A stretch of DNA of 64,000 nt, taken from the NCBI GenBank assembly GCA_011032825.1, contig JAADJZ010000035.1, positions 186,001 through 250,000 of the forward strand, written 5' to 3'. The position numbers were made by a program, and so were the translations under genes. Origin of the DNA: Massariosphaeria phaeospora (lineage: Eukaryota; Ascomycota; Dothideomycetes; Pleosporales). The notes beneath the pieces were generated by a model, which did no database searches, had not been told where the DNA came from, and saw nothing but the letters and a program-made list of their open reading frames with translations. Positions 1-11,539 of this stretch are shown here, piece after piece; positions within the stretch are counted from its first letter, which is position 1; each line of letters opens with the position of its first letter.

Positions 1-1834
1 CATGAATGCGGTTGCTATCGTGCCCTTGGCTGGTCTGCTCGCGCATGCCACCGAGGCCGTTGCAGCACGGCTTGGCGACGCTCTTGGAGCGCTGCTCAAC
101 GTATCCTTTGGCAACGCCGTGGAGCTTATCCTGTTCATCATCCTGCTCGCCGACGATCAGATCGAGGTCGTGCAAGCAGCGTTGCTGGGCTCCATCCTCG
201 CCAACCTGCTCCTCATCATGGGCATGGCATTCGTGCTTGGCGGACTGAGGTACCAAGAGCAGGTCTACAACAGCACCATCACCCAGATGAGCGCCTGCAT
301 GCTCAGCTTGGCGGTTATGAGCCTCTTGCTCCCGACCGCTTTCCACGCAGCCTTCCGCGACAACGACACTGCTGACCAGAAGACTCTGTACGTAAGCCGC
401 GGTACGAGTGTGGTCCTGCTGCTGGTCTATGCATTGTATCTAGTGTTCCAGCTCAAGAGCCACAGATACTTGTATGCCAGCACTCCGCAGCACATCATCG
501 ACGAGGAATCCCACCCGGGTGTCCTGGCCGACATGCTCAACTCGAGCTCTTCCGACTCATCGTCAGAATCAAGCAGCAGCAGTGATAGTGACAGTTCAAA
601 TGGCTCCCACACCACTGCCAAGAGGATAAAGCGGGCCTTCCGGAACCGCAGGCGCCGCAAGTCGAGCATCAGCTCCAAGGACACTGCTTCCGCGCCCTCG
701 GTTACAAACTCGCCCTTTGCGGAGCACCAGCGGAGTTACTTCGAGGCGCAGAGGAATGGTGCCGATGATGAGATCGCCGTTCATACAGTCTCTCACTCGA
801 GATCTGCATCTTTCATGAACACAGTCACCAGTGGAGATGAGGCCGACACCGAAGGCTGGGTATTTGCACCTGTTGTCCGCGACTTCGAGGCCGGTTCCTT
901 CGCCTCCCTGCCGAAGACTAAGCGGGAGAAGCGAAGTTTGAAGTCCAAGAAGAAGCACCAAAAACACGGTAGCAAGGACTCGGATGAGAACCGTCCACGG
1001 CCAGCGTCTGACGTTGCCGAGACCAACACCAAGGTTGTTTTCGCGGACGAGGTGCAGCATGTTAATGGCGCTCCAGTACCTAAACGGCTGATGTCCGGGC
1101 TTCCGTCTTTGCTCGCTAACAATGTCTTCACCACTCCACAAAACCCTTCCCCTGCGTCCCATCCCGCTATCACGAATCTGCGCATTGCTGGCCCAAGGAC
1201 TCTTCGTCGTACAGCGTCCATGCCAGAAAACTTTAGCCGTTTCCATGCTCAGCCAAATGCGAGTAACCGTCCCGCTCCTGTCCAACCTGCCTCTCAAGCA
1301 TCTGTCATCGCTCAAGATATCGAAGACCCGGTCATGTCTCGTACAGCCGCTGTGGTCATGCTGATTATCAGCACCGCCTTGGTCGCCGTTTGCGCCGACT
1401 TCCTAAGTGAATCGATCGAACCCATGGTTGAAAGCACTCCCATCAGCCAGGCCTTCATTGGTCTGATCATCGTGCCCATTGTTGGCAACGCAGCCGAGCA
1501 CGTCACAGCTGTAACCGTGGCCGCCAAGAACAAAATGGACCTATCAATCGGCATTGCAGTTGGCTCGTCGATCCAAATTGCCATCTTCATCACGCCCCTG
1601 ATGGTGATTCTCGGCTGGATCATGCAGAAAGACATGTCTCTCTACTTCAACATCTTCGAAACGGTCGCGCTGTTCGTCACCTGTTTCGTCGTCAATTTCC
1701 TGGTCTTGGACGGTAGGAGCAATTACCTGGAGGGTAGCTTGCTCATTGCAGCATACGTCATCATCGCACTGAGCGCTTTCTTCTACCCGGACAAGTGCGA
1801 TGCTTCGGCGATTGGTGGCAATGAGGGGTGCTAG
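1..1834 (+). CDS. Vacuolar-type Ca2+/H+ exchanger (CAX/VCX family), 5' end cut by window edge
   Basis: This protein exchanges cytosolic Ca2+ for protons, by family knowledge across the vacuolar membrane, and lowers cytosolic calcium after signalling. Both alpha-repeats of the CaCA superfamily are visible. The first carries GNAVELILF near residue 38 of the visible part, followed by membrane segments. The second carries GNAAEHVTAV near residue 500, followed by three hydrophobic segments up to the C-terminus. The frame is already open at the first base, and the visible start aligns with the interior of the family's second membrane helix. The first ATG is therefore probably internal and the true N-terminus lies upstream. 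Between the repeats sits a loop of roughly 290 residues (about 160-450) that is rich in Ser, Lys and Arg, much longer than in compact exchangers such as yeast Vcx1. No intron is evident in the visible part. The family call is secure; the exact paralogue is not. Confidence 0.93.
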   Translation, partial: MNAVAIVPLAGLLAHATEAVAARLGDALGALLNVSFGNAVELILFIILLADDQIEVVQAALLGSILANLLLIMGMAFVLGGLRYQEQVYNSTITQMSACMLSLAVMSLLLPTAFHAAFRDNDTADQKTLYVSRGTSVVLLLVYALYLVFQLKSHRYLYASTPQHIIDEESHPGVLADMLNSSSSDSSSESSSSSDSDSSNGSHTTAKRIKRAFRNRRRRKSSISSKDTASAPSVTNSPFAEHQRSYFEAQRNGADDEIAVHTVSHSRSASFMNTVTSGDEADTEGWVFAPVVRDFEAGSFASLPKTKREKRSLKSKKKHQKHGSKDSDENRPRPASDVAETNTKVVFADEVQHVNGAPVPKRLMSGLPSLLANNVFTTPQNPSPASHPAITNLRIAGPRTLRRTASMPENFSRFHAQPNASNRPAPVQPASQASVIAQDIEDPVMSRTAAVVMLIISTALVAVCADFLSESIEPMVESTPISQAFIGLIIVPIVGNAAEHVTAVTVAAKNKMDLSIGIAVGSSIQIAIFITPLMVILGWIMQKDMSLYFNIFETVALFVTCFVVNFLVLDGRSNYLEGSLLIAAYVIIALSAFFYPDKCDASAIGGNEGC

Positions 1835-1945
1835 GCCTGGCCTCCACCCCAATGAACGAATTATGATGAGATGGATATGGCGGATGAGAATTCTGGTATC
1901 GGGTGGAGGATCATGGACGAGTAGGTCGTACTCATGGTATCACGG

Positions 1946-1972
1946 TCTCTCTCTCTCTCTCTCTCTCTCTCT
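1946..1972. repeat. (CT)n microsatellite
   Basis: A run of about 13 CT units lies roughly 110 bases downstream of the exchanger stop codon, probably in its 3' flank. Confidence 0.95.
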
Positions 1973-2671
1973 TGGTTCGTCTTACGGTCGTTATCGAAAC
2001 ATAGTCTTAGTAAGCGCGCATGGATGAGAGTGCTTGTGCAGCTCAATCCACGGTCCTGTTGGGTCATCACCTCATAATATATCTCAAGTCTTGACCTACT
2101 TGCATCAGTTCTTCTCTCCATGCCTTCTAATTTGAGCATCCCAGCCGCAACTACGCCTGCTCATGTGCGTTAAAGCAATACGTGTGCTTCGCTTGCTCGT
2201 TTGACTCAATACCGATATTTCCGTGCCCGCCGCCATGAGGATTGCAATAACGATGTCTATCTGTCTATCTAGTTCTACATTATTCAGTACCTTCATCTAT
2301 TACCCATTCGTTGCACGCCTCTCTATAGCACGCACAAAAACGGAAACGGATAGAGCGGAGGAAGTTAGTACTCGCGGTGCAATAAACAGGAATTCCAAAA
2401 TGTACAAGATGTAGTGTTTGTTTAGTTGAATGAAGGTAAGCCAAGTTAAGTATATGTAGCTGGGGCTGGGGTTATAGGAAGAAAAAGAGTCTTGGATAGA
2501 GAGTAGATGTAGATGGGTATTGCAGATAGAGTTCCGCACTGCATCGCACCGTATTACCAAATTTAAACTAGGTGCTAGACCAGGTAGTGTGCCTACATCT
2601 CCCCTATATACCCTCAAAACTGCGGCACTACTATCATATATAGAGTAATGCCCAGCCCCGTCATGTCTATA

Positions 2672-2697
2672 TCCATGTCCATGTCCATGTCCATGTC
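2672..2697. repeat. (CCATGT)n hexanucleotide repeat
   Basis: About four perfect CCATGT units lie in gene-free sequence. They generate spurious open frames on both strands. Confidence 0.9.
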
Positions 2698-3310
2698 GAT
2701 GCCGTACTCCAGCCCAGCCCAGCCCAGCCCCATGCACGCCCAGCTGAAAAGAACCCCCACACACAGCCGCACTCCCATCCGCATCCCCCATCCACTATCC
2801 CCCATCCAGCCCATTTCACGGCCAAGAGAACACCCGCGCCCCCCCAAGCCAAGCCATGCCAAGCCATGCCCCGAACTCGCTTACTCAAACCACCATAAAA
2901 TTACCCGATTTGGCTAGATATGTGTATATTCTGCATGGAGTTTGTCTAGCATAGCATTGTAATAATACGGATGGATGGATGTAGGGAGGATTTAGCGTGA
3001 TCTGTGACGGACGGTAAGCAGGAGCCGCAGGAACTCGGAGATTTTGTTTAGATTCTGTGGCTGGGTGTTACTCGCGAGCCGTATCTATCTACTTGCCTAC
3101 TGCCGACTGCGTACTTTTGGCTGCATGGGGAATAAAGAGGGTGTGAGAAGGGTGGGCCACTGGGATTGGCGTTTGAAATTGGCGATGACGGAGTTGTGTA
3201 GGTAGAGGTTGGGTTGTACTTAAAGAGAGCAATACAGTAGTTGGCCTTGCACCTCCCCATCCCATCTCCTCTCCTCTCACAAGACCACATCCTCTCATCT
3301 TCCAATCATC

Positions 3311-5158
3311 ATGTTGCTCAGACCCGCACCCTTCTTCACCCTGCTGGCCATCGCCACCGCGGCGCCAACAAACACCACAAACACCACCACCATGGCGCTC
3401 TCCTTCGCCGACGTCCCCACCACCTCAACTCTCGCCTGGACCCCCTGCTTCCAAAACTTCACATGCCTCAACCTCGCCGTGCCCCTCGACTACACCAACG
3501 CCACCGCAGGCACCACCACCATCGCCTTCATGAAGCACGCCGCAGCGCGCCAGCCCACACAAGGCAACATCATCTTGAACCCCGGCGGCCCCGGCTTCTC
3601 CGCCGTGCAATGGCTGATGAGCTCCTCCGCGCAGCTAGTCTCCCTGCTCGGCACCTCGCACAACCTCGTCGCCATGGACCCGCGCGGCGTCAACAACAGC
3701 GGGCCGCGCCTCGAGTGCTTCCCCGGCACGCCCTGGCTGGGCGAGGCGTTTGACAAGGAGGTGTACTCGCAGTACGATGTTCAGAGCGAGCGCAGCGTCG
3801 AGCAGTTTTGGACGGCGGCGGGGGCGTTTGGAGAGTGGTGCTCGCGGAATCTGGTCGAGACGGCGCGGTACGCGAATACGCCCGCGACGGCGGCCGATAT
3901 GTTGAGGTATGCCGAGTTGCTCGCAGAGGGCCAGGGCAAGCCGAAGGAAGAAGCAAAGCTGGACTTTTTTGGCGGGTCATATGGTAAGCGCTGCTCTAGA
4001 CAGTCCGGGGTGTCAATTTACTGACCATGTCTGTTTCTAGGCTCGACGCTGGGCACCACATTTGCGGCGCTGTATCCCGACCGCGTAGGCCGCATGATCA
4101 TCGACGGCGTCGTCGACGTCGAAGACCATTACGGCGGCTCCTGGACCCAGAACCTGCTCCAAGCCGACGAAGCCGTAGCTACCTTTGCACAGTTCTGCCA
4201 CGAAGCCGGGCCGAATTGCGCCTTTTATCGCAACGACTCCAGCGCGGACGCCATCCAAGCCCGCCTCGACGCAGTCCTGGCCTTCGTGGACGACAACCCG
4301 CTGCCCGTCACCGACCCAGCTTTCGTTGAGCTGCCCGCCGTGGTCACGGGCGGCGATGTGCGCTACCATATCCTGATTGCCACCTACAGTAGCGTGGCGA
4401 CATACCCCGGTTTGGCACTCAAGCTGCACGAGCTCGAAGCAAACAGGAATGCGTCGCTGATACCGACGATGGCGTATAAGGGGTATGCGCCGCGGTGCAA
4501 AAGCGACTTCATTGGCGACGAATTCCTCCCCACGCACCCGAAGCTGATTATCGCGTGCAACGACATGAACGGCAAGTACAACATCTCCAGTCCGCAGAAA
4601 CTCCAGGAGTATATCGACGAGTTGAGGGGCATTAGCAAGTACGTGGGGGCCACCTGGTCGTCCGTGATAACTCCGCATTGCCGGTCGCTGCACGTTGCGC
4701 CACCGAAAAGTCAGCTGTTCCCTGGTACGTTCATCGTGGTATTCCTGTTGCTACTCGGATACTGTACTGACGTATTCTCCTGATAGGGTTCAAGAAGCCT
4801 ATCAAGACCAGCAACCCCCTCCTCTTCACCGGCAACAGGATCGACCCGGTTGCCGGGAGCATCTACAAGATGGCCCCGTTTTTCGAGGGCTCGGGTATCC
4901 TGATACAGGACGCTGTAGGCGTAAGTCGGGTCTCACCTGTGCCTCTCTTTCCTATATGTCTTTATCTGACAATCTATGCAGCATGGCTTGGGAGCAGCCG
5001 AGTCAGATTGTACCAGCGAGCATCTGATCAAGTTCCTGGAGACGGGCGAGTTACCCGCCAAAGACACGCTGTGTCCCGTTAAATACAAACCCTTTGAGGC
5101 TATACCAGACGCTTCGAAGCGTTCGCTCGTCTCACGGCAGAGTTTTAGAGGCTTTTGA
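3311..5158 (+). CDS. Secreted S33-family serine peptidase, tripeptidyl aminopeptidase-like (alpha/beta hydrolase with TAP C-terminal domain)
   Basis: Predicted exons are 3311-3983, 4041-4724, 4787-4920 and 4982-5158, giving 555 residues. All three introns (57, 62 and 61 nt) have GT-AG ends and keep the frame. The product starts with a short hydrophobic signal peptide ending near TAAP, so it is probably secreted. The alpha/beta-hydrolase core shows an oxyanion segment NPGGPGFS (residues about 77-84) and the nucleophile elbow GGSYGST, which is split by intron 1. The C-terminal TAP-like domain carries FTGNRIDPV and GHGLGA, supplying the probable catalytic Asp and His. By family, it removes N-terminal peptides or related amide substrates outside the cell. 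The triad, length and domain order fit well. Substrate specificity cannot be read from sequence. Confidence 0.92.
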
Positions 5159-5468
5159 GAGCCGTGTCTACGGCGCATCGAGCTAGATGGAGGGATTTCA
5201 AAGATATGACAGGATGACGTTGTGTATATATTTGTGGTTTCTGGAGTCGTGTATGATACTGTGGTGCTCGTATGCGGGGATATCGAACGCGTTCCTTGGG
5301 TCGTCCGTCATTTTCTAGAAACCTGAATAATTGATTGAGTGGTCATTACAGGATTGTCATCAATGTTTAGGTAGAGGCAGGTAGTTGATTCGGGAAACCT
5401 TATAAATATATCTCTTGTCTTGGAAACAGTCGTATTCCCAACAGCAAACCTGGTAGCAAGGTTCTATT

Positions 5469-6102
5469 TTAAACAAATGTCTGCGTCCCCAAACATGGGC
5501 CCTCACTGAGCACTTTGTGTGCGGGAATTGTACGGTCCTCGAAGGGCGCTGTGATGGCAACGGTATCTCGGTCACTCGGGTACTTCGTAATATGGCCCGT
5601 TCCTGTCGTATCGACCGCGAAGAGCAAACCGCCGACACCGCCGAGAATCCATGCTTCAGCTGACGAATCGTAAGGTAGCGTTAGATGCGCGAGGCCCGAG
5701 AGAAAGTGCACCAGTCTGGAATTGAGGTCGTTAGCCTCCTTAACGGCCTTGCACTGATGAAATCGTAATGATATCATTAACCGAGATCCGCAGAACTTAG
5801 ATGAAGAATAGGATGCTGTACTGTGGCGCGGGAGCGGTATGGAGCCCGCCATCATAACGCGGCGGAAGAATGGTATATGCGAAGTTTGAGTTGTTGCTGA
5901 TAGTTGCTACTTGCGCGCCGCTGACTCCGGGGACCGAAGATCGAAGGAAGGGTTGTGTGAGCTGCCAACACTCGAAGGCGGAATTGTCGTTCTTGGTGAC
6001 AAGGGCGGTCGCGGTGAGGTATGTTGCGGTTGTGCTAGACTTGTCTCCAGCGGTGAGGGTTGCTACTGAAAGGAACAGAGAGACGACGAAATATGACTGC
6101 AT
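5469..6102 (-). CDS. Small secreted protein, family unknown
   Basis: Two exons on the minus strand, 6102-5822 and 5715-5469, give 175 residues. The 106-nt intron begins GTACAG and ends at a TCCAG acceptor 9 nt after a perfect CTAAC branch point, which restores an open frame to the stop. The ATG at 6102 is chosen over an upstream in-frame ATG (6138) because it begins directly with a signal peptide: MQSYFVVSLFLSVATLTAG. The mature part is Ser/Thr-rich, has two cysteines and no recognisable domain. A Gly-rich stretch (ILGGVGGLLFAVD) lies in the C-terminal half. It is divergently transcribed from the m-AAA protease gene. Function is unknown. The intron placement is good but untested. Confidence 0.6.
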
Positions 6103-6829
6103 GGTTGGAGAAATGTGACCAGTATTCAAGAAACCCAAAATAATATGTTTGAATACGACATGAGAGAACGCTGTCCTGATGTCGGCCTTTTATAGTAAAA
6201 AAACTTCTTGATACACTCTCTAGCACCTGCATGTAAGCCAGCCGCTGCACGTCGGTTCTGATGCCGCATTGAGTACACCGAATCGCCGAAGTCGGCATCA
6301 GCATCGTGTGATTGTACAGAGTTTTGTGTATGGACCAAGACAAGGGGTTACCTTGCATGATGATATGCACGGCTCCACATGTTCTGAAGAAGTGAGCAGC
6401 ATAGCAAGTGAATGCAGTATGTAGGTTAATGCCTATGGCTTCGATGCTTGCAAGAATTGGTCGTCTTAGTGGTGTGAGAGAGTAGCCACGCTCTGTAGAT
6501 GGCGGGAGCAGTTGAGACGATGGAGTCTGGTGGTTGCAATGGATGTCGAACGAGTAAAGGTTGCGGTTGCGGTTGCGGTTGCGGTCCAAAGTGGCGGGCT
6601 GACTAAGACGTCGGCCCTGCCTAACCCCGACCCGCGCTAGTCGAGGGATGGCGGACGAAATTCATTCGACTTCGTCACTACCGCCGGCATAGCGTCGCCA
6701 TCACTAATCCCCCCATCCGTACTCGACCGCCGCCGCCCTCTCCCACATTCGCTGCGCCATCTCGCATGGTCGACGTGTGACGGCACCGCACTCTCTACAC
6801 CCTCCTCCTCTCCCTCGGCCCACACGGCC
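6103..6829. promoter_or_regulatory. Divergent intergenic region between the small secreted protein and the m-AAA protease
   Basis: This 0.7-kb region must hold both promoters. A GGTTGC hexamer repeat lies at 6559-6584. A minus-strand open frame of 184 codons across it (6035-6589) is largely an artefact of that repeat and is not annotated. No clear TATA box was found for either gene. Confidence 0.55.
6559..6584. repeat. (GGTTGC)n hexanucleotide repeat
   Basis: There are just over four units of GGTTGC, about 250 bases upstream of the m-AAA protease start. Confidence 0.9.
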
Positions 6830-9588
6830 ATGTCGACGCTCCTCCGCCGCTCCGGCCATCTCGCGCGCCTCGCACGTCCAAACCTCGCCGCTGCATCAAG
6901 AACGCCGTTCGTGCTGCGGAGACGAGCCCCAATTGCCCAGTGTCTGTATGCCCAGCAGCGCGCGCGGCGTTTTGCGACCGGCCCGCCCGAGGCGCCGAAG
7001 AACAACAACAAGAAGGATGACGAGGTAGCGAAGGAGGAGAAGTCGCCACTGCCCGAAAAGACGCCCGGGGGGCAAGAAGAGCAAATACCCGGCAAGAAGG
7101 AAGAGCAGGCACCCGGCACGAAAGATGAGCAGGCCGCACCAGAAGCACAGGCAGCCAAGCTGACGCCCGAGGAGGAGAAGATGCTGGACTCGCTGGTGTC
7201 GTTCGTGTCCACGGGCCTGCCCAAAGCCCAGAAACAGCTCATCCAAGACGCCATGAACGAAATCAAGAAGACCGGGATTCCCATGGAGCTGCGTGACGAG
7301 ATGGACAAGCTGGCGCGGGGCGAGAAGCTCGACCTGGCCACCGCCGCCAAGATATCGCGGCTGACGGCCAAGTTCGCCCGCGGGGCTGCTGAACGGCAAG
7401 CCTCCAAGGACGGCATGAGCGGCGAGCCCCAGCAGAAGGCTGGCGCACACGACCCAGAGCCGCAAGACAAGGACAAGGCCAAGGACAAGAGCCAGCAGGG
7501 CGGTGCCGGCGGCATGCCCAGGTTTGATAAGAACATGGACTGGAACACGTCGTTGATCACCCTTGGCCTGATCTGGCTTACCTTTAAGATGGTTGCGCCG
7601 GGAGAGAACAGCAAGGAAATCACATGGCAGGAGTTCAGGACAACCTTCATGGACAAAGGCTTGGTTGAGAAGGTCGTGATACTGAACAGCAACAGAGCGC
7701 GGGTTCATCTTCATCGCGAGTCTGTTGCCTCTCTGTACCCTGATTCGCCCGCGGCAAGCAACAATTTCTACTATTATTTCACCATTGGATCCGTCGAGGC
7801 CTTCGAGAGGAAGATGGACGACGCGCAATATGAACTCGGCATCCCCAGCGCGGAACGCATACCTGTCGCTTACTCGACCGAGATTTCCTGGTTCAGCACC
7901 TTCCTCTCTTTCGGGCCCACCCTTCTCCTGCTCGGCTCACTGTTCTACTTTACGAGACGTAGTGGCGGTGGTGGCGGGGGTAACAGCGGGATCTTTGGCA
8001 TGGGCCGGAGTCGGGCGAAGAAGTTCAACCACGAGACACAAATAAAGGTCAAGTTTGCTGACGTTGCCGGTATGGATGAAGCCAAGCAAGAGATTATGGA
8101 ATTCGTCGCGTTCCTCAAGGAGCCAGGACGGTTCGAGAAATTGGGAGCAAAGATCCCACGCGGCGCCATCCTTTCGGGACCTCCCGGTACTGGTAAGACG
8201 CTCCTCGCCAAGGCTACCGCCGGAGAGTCGGGTGTTCCCTTCTTCAGCGTGAGCGGTTCCGAGTTCGTCGAGATGTTTGTTGGTGTCGGTGCATCGCGTG
8301 TACGAGATTTGTTTGCCAACGCGCGTAAGAGCACGCCTTGCATCATCTTCATTGACGAGATCGATGCTATCGGACGCTCTCGATCGAGTGGGAAATTTGG
8401 AGGTGGTAATGATGAAAGAGAAGCCACCCTCAACCAGATCCTCACAGAAATGGACGGCTTCAATACTACAGAGCAGATAGTTGTACTTGCCGGTACGAAT
8501 CGACCGGATGTTTTGGACAAGGCTCTGATGCGTCCCGGGCGTTTCGACAGGCATATCAATATTGACCCACCAACCATGGCAGGCCGGTCTCAGATCTTCG
8601 CTGTTCATCTGAAGAAGATCATTTCCCACGAAGACATGGACTTCTTGCAGGGCAGGTTGGCGGCCTTGACACCTGGATTCTCCGGTGCCGATATCGCCAA
8701 CTGTGTTAACGAAGCTGCTCTTATCGGTATGTTACTCTTCTTTCTATACTATTCACGATCGCTGACATGCTTCTAGCTGCCCGATACCAGGCCGAGTCTG
8801 TGACCATGGTTCACTTTGAGCAGGCCATCGAACGTGTAATCGGTGGCCTCGAGAAGAAGTCATTGGTGCTCAAGCCGGAGGAGAAGAGGACTGTCGCCTA
8901 CCACGAAGCCGGACACGCTATCTGCGGCTGGTACTTCAAATATGCTGACCCGCTCCTGAAAGTTTCTATTATTCCCCGTGGTCAAGGCGCCCTCGGCTAT
9001 GCGCAGTATCTGCCGGCTGGGGACACCTACCTCATGAACGTTAACCAGCTGATGGATCGCATGGCCATGACGCTCGCCGGCCGCGTTAGCGAAGAGCTCC
9101 ACTTCGACACCGTGACATCCGGTGCATCAGACGACTTCCGAAAAGTCACGCAGATGGCCACGGCCATGGTCACCAAGTGGGGCATGACCAAGAAGATCGG
9201 CTACATCTACTTCGAAGACGACAGCGGCCAGCAGCTGCAAAAGCCCTTCTCCGAGGAAACCGCCAAGAACATCGACAGCGAAGTCAAGCGCATCGTCGAC
9301 GAGGCGTACACGCAGTGCAAAGACCTGCTCACCGAGAAGAAGCACGAGATCGGCCTGGTGGCCGAAGAGCTCCTCCGCAAGGAGATGTTGGGCCGCGAGG
9401 ACATGATCCGGTTGCTCGGCCCGCGGCCCTTTGAAGACACGCAGGATTTCCACAAGTACTTTGGCGGCGAGCACGGCAGGGCGCCGGGCGTTATGGCGCC
9501 TCAGGCTGACGACGGCGTCAAGGGGCCCTTGGTTCCACCTGCGCCGGCGACGTTCCAGAAGGCAGAGGTGGACGACACGCCGAGGTGA
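6830..9588 (+). CDS. Mitochondrial m-AAA protease subunit (FtsH/Yta12/Afg3 family)
   Basis: Exons 6830-8726 and 8777-9588 encode 902 residues; the intron is 50 nt. The protein is an ATP-dependent zinc metalloprotease of the mitochondrial inner membrane facing the matrix. By family it degrades misfolded membrane proteins and processes substrates such as ribosomal protein L32. The N-terminus is Arg-rich with no acidic residues, as in a targeting presequence, followed by a low-complexity region with three PG-x-K/Q-EEQ-like repeats (about residues 78-103). Two membrane segments flank an FtsH extracellular domain (about residues 240-380). The AAA module has Walker A GPPGTGKT, Walker B IIFIDEID and the second region of homology. 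The protease carries HEAGH in exon 2. The length and long N-terminal extension fit fungal Yta12/Rca1-type subunits better than Afg3, but this is not settled. Confidence 0.96.
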
Positions 9589-11022
9589 TAGCGTGTGTTG
9601 AGAGGCAGTTTTCGTACGGAAGGGAAATGGAACATGTGGACCATCATCTGTTGGTGGGTGGGTGGATGTCATTACTCAGCAACTTTCTTACAGCATTTTG
9701 GATTGGCTGGCATAGCGCAAACAGACGGAAAGACAGACAGCGCGCTTCCTCCACTCAAGAAGCGGGGATATGAGCGCATGTGTATGTGTGCACCTGCATT
9801 GTATCATAGATGGGTCTACTGTACCTGACGGCGAAGAGTAGGTCGGGCGGGCTTTGTATAGTAGGCGCTGTTCAGTTGTGCAGCGCGCTGTTTGTAGTAT
9901 ATTGCTATCACAGTCACAGTACTAGGCAGTGTGGTATAGTACTACTACTAATGTTGTGTTGTGTTGTGTTAACGGGTGTGTGCTGTGATGTGATAGGAGC
10001 GTTGAATAGAGAAAACAGGTATAAATGAGGAGGTACTGCGTAGGTAGAACCTCTAAGTTCTCCAAACGAAATTTCGCTCTACACTCCTAGTTAGTCTATA
10101 ACTAGATATAAGATAAGCTATCTAGGAGGGCTATACAACATAGAAGTATTTATTAAAGTAGATTCATTCCTTGGCCATACGCATCATGAAAGCTGGGCTT
10201 GATACTACTAACTACGTAGACCTGCTAGCACTACGGTACATTGTGCAGAGATATTTGCCTCAACTCTAATATTTCTATTAACTTCCGCTGCGATTGTGTA
10301 GTTGTTCTCGATGAACTTTCATGTTGCGCGGTTATGGAAACTGGGGTTAAAAGAGATAAAGACAAGTTGCAGAAGATTGCACGATTGGATAAATAGACGT
10401 TCTGAGAGAAGTGGCCGCAACTCGTTAAGGACAACTTTTCAAGATGCGGATTGGATTCCGCGACCATGGACGATGTAAAAAGCACTACAACTCCACCTGC
10501 TGTCCTTGCGCTTACAGTTACCGTTTACAAAGCCTTGATCTAGTTTTCGGAAACCTTTATCGCATTCCCTTTGATGAGTGGACTAGAAGTGGATGATATC
10601 TCAGCAAGAGGCACTAGGCTGGTTATGTCGAGTGGAGTGAAATGGATTCCAGCAATATGCAACGGACGCCGCACCGCTTGCGATACGTACAATGTTCACA
10701 TTTCAGCTACTAAGCTAGGTGGTCATCAATAGCCACACCCGTAATGGGTTCGCCGGCGCTTTGCGGAGGCAATATCCAAGAGTGAAAGGTTCTCATATCG
10801 TGTAAGATGCGATGTGGCTGCTGCATCTTGAAATGCGAAAGGTTAAAGTTCTTGGAACAAGGAAGTCAAGAATTAGGTAGTGAAGATCAATCAGGGATAG
10901 AGAACTCCTAGAAGAGTCTTGCACAAGTCAGCAAGTAAAGAGCAATAATAAAGCGCGTTGTAAGAGAAGTAATAAGTAGTGATTTGGTCAATCGTTCAAT
11001 GCTGATACGAAGGGTATAGGAG
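9589..11022. other. Intergenic, gene-poor, partly AT-rich stretch
   Basis: No gene is supported. From about 10030 to 10250 the sequence becomes AT-rich with many TA steps (tagttagtctataactag and similar), reminiscent of a repeat degraded by repeat-induced point mutation. No terminal repeats or coding relics were recognised. Confidence 0.5.
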
Positions 11023-11361
11023 CTAATTCCCCTTTTCTGAGGGTGGTCCCGTATACAAGTAGCTGCTGTAGTGACAGAATGCGCAACGTCGATCAAGCCT
11101 CTGCATATACAAATGTTGTAAACCCTTGTGTCCGATGATCTGGAGAGCGACGTGTGCGTTGTCGAAGGAGCGCACAAAGCTGTCAGTCATGAAAATATTC
11201 CCGATGGGATATGCGTAGCAGGCGATGCACATGTTGTGAATTTCTACTCCGTAGATTGGGTTTGGTGGTGTGAGGTTGGTGTTTCTTGACGAGGGGGAGG
11301 CCAGGCCCCAAGAGGTTAGCAAGAGACACAGACCCCAGGCCTCCCTCCTGCACAGCCACAA
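11023..11361 (-). CDS. Candidate small cysteine-containing secreted protein (weak)
   Basis: A 112-codon single-exon frame on the minus strand. Its first 26 residues have basic residues followed by a hydrophobic core (LCLLLTSWGLA), which could be a signal peptide with cleavage near ASPSS. The rest contains two CxxC-type pairs (MCIACY and RRCAFCHY), a pattern seen in fungal effectors. Against it: there is no homologue I recognise, no TATA box was noted, and it lies in an otherwise gene-poor stretch just upstream of a divergent transcription factor. It could equally be a chance open frame in the promoter of that gene. Confidence 0.25.
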   Translation of the reverse strand: MWLCRREAWGLCLLLTSWGLASPSSRNTNLTPPNPIYGVEIHNMCIACYAYPIGNIFMTDSFVRSFDNAHVALQIIGHKGLQHLYMQRLDRRCAFCHYSSYLYTGPPSEKGN

Positions 11362-11539
11362 CGCGCAGATTCGGGCGGATCTGGCGAGACCTCAAAAGTC
11401 TCGACGAACCCCTCCCCACTGGCTTTCCGGAGGTGCATATCTAGCTATCGCAGCCGCCTCAATAATCACTGGTACTTCGGGAGTAAACAGCAAGCGAACG
11501 ATCCAATCCTGTTGTTACCTGGGCGGGGGATTTCGGATC

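Larger units (their letters stand above)
1835..3310. other. Intergenic region with simple repeats
   Basis: There is no credible gene between the exchanger and the peptidase. The region holds a (CT)n tract at about 1946-1972 and a CCATGT hexanucleotide repeat at about 2672-2697. The small open frames over the hexamer repeat are artefacts of the repeat. The last 100 bases before 3311 are pyrimidine-rich, as expected for a fungal promoter and leader. Confidence 0.7.

Noticed and set aside
6035..6589. 184-codon minus-strand frame starting with Arg-Asn repeats
   Set aside because: The start is the translation of the GGTTGC microsatellite and the rest overlaps the start of the small secreted protein gene; no family resemblance.
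6830..9588. i-AAA (Yme1-type) identity for the AAA protease
   Set aside because: Two membrane segments flank an intermembrane-space domain before the AAA module, as in m-AAA subunits, whereas Yme1 has one.
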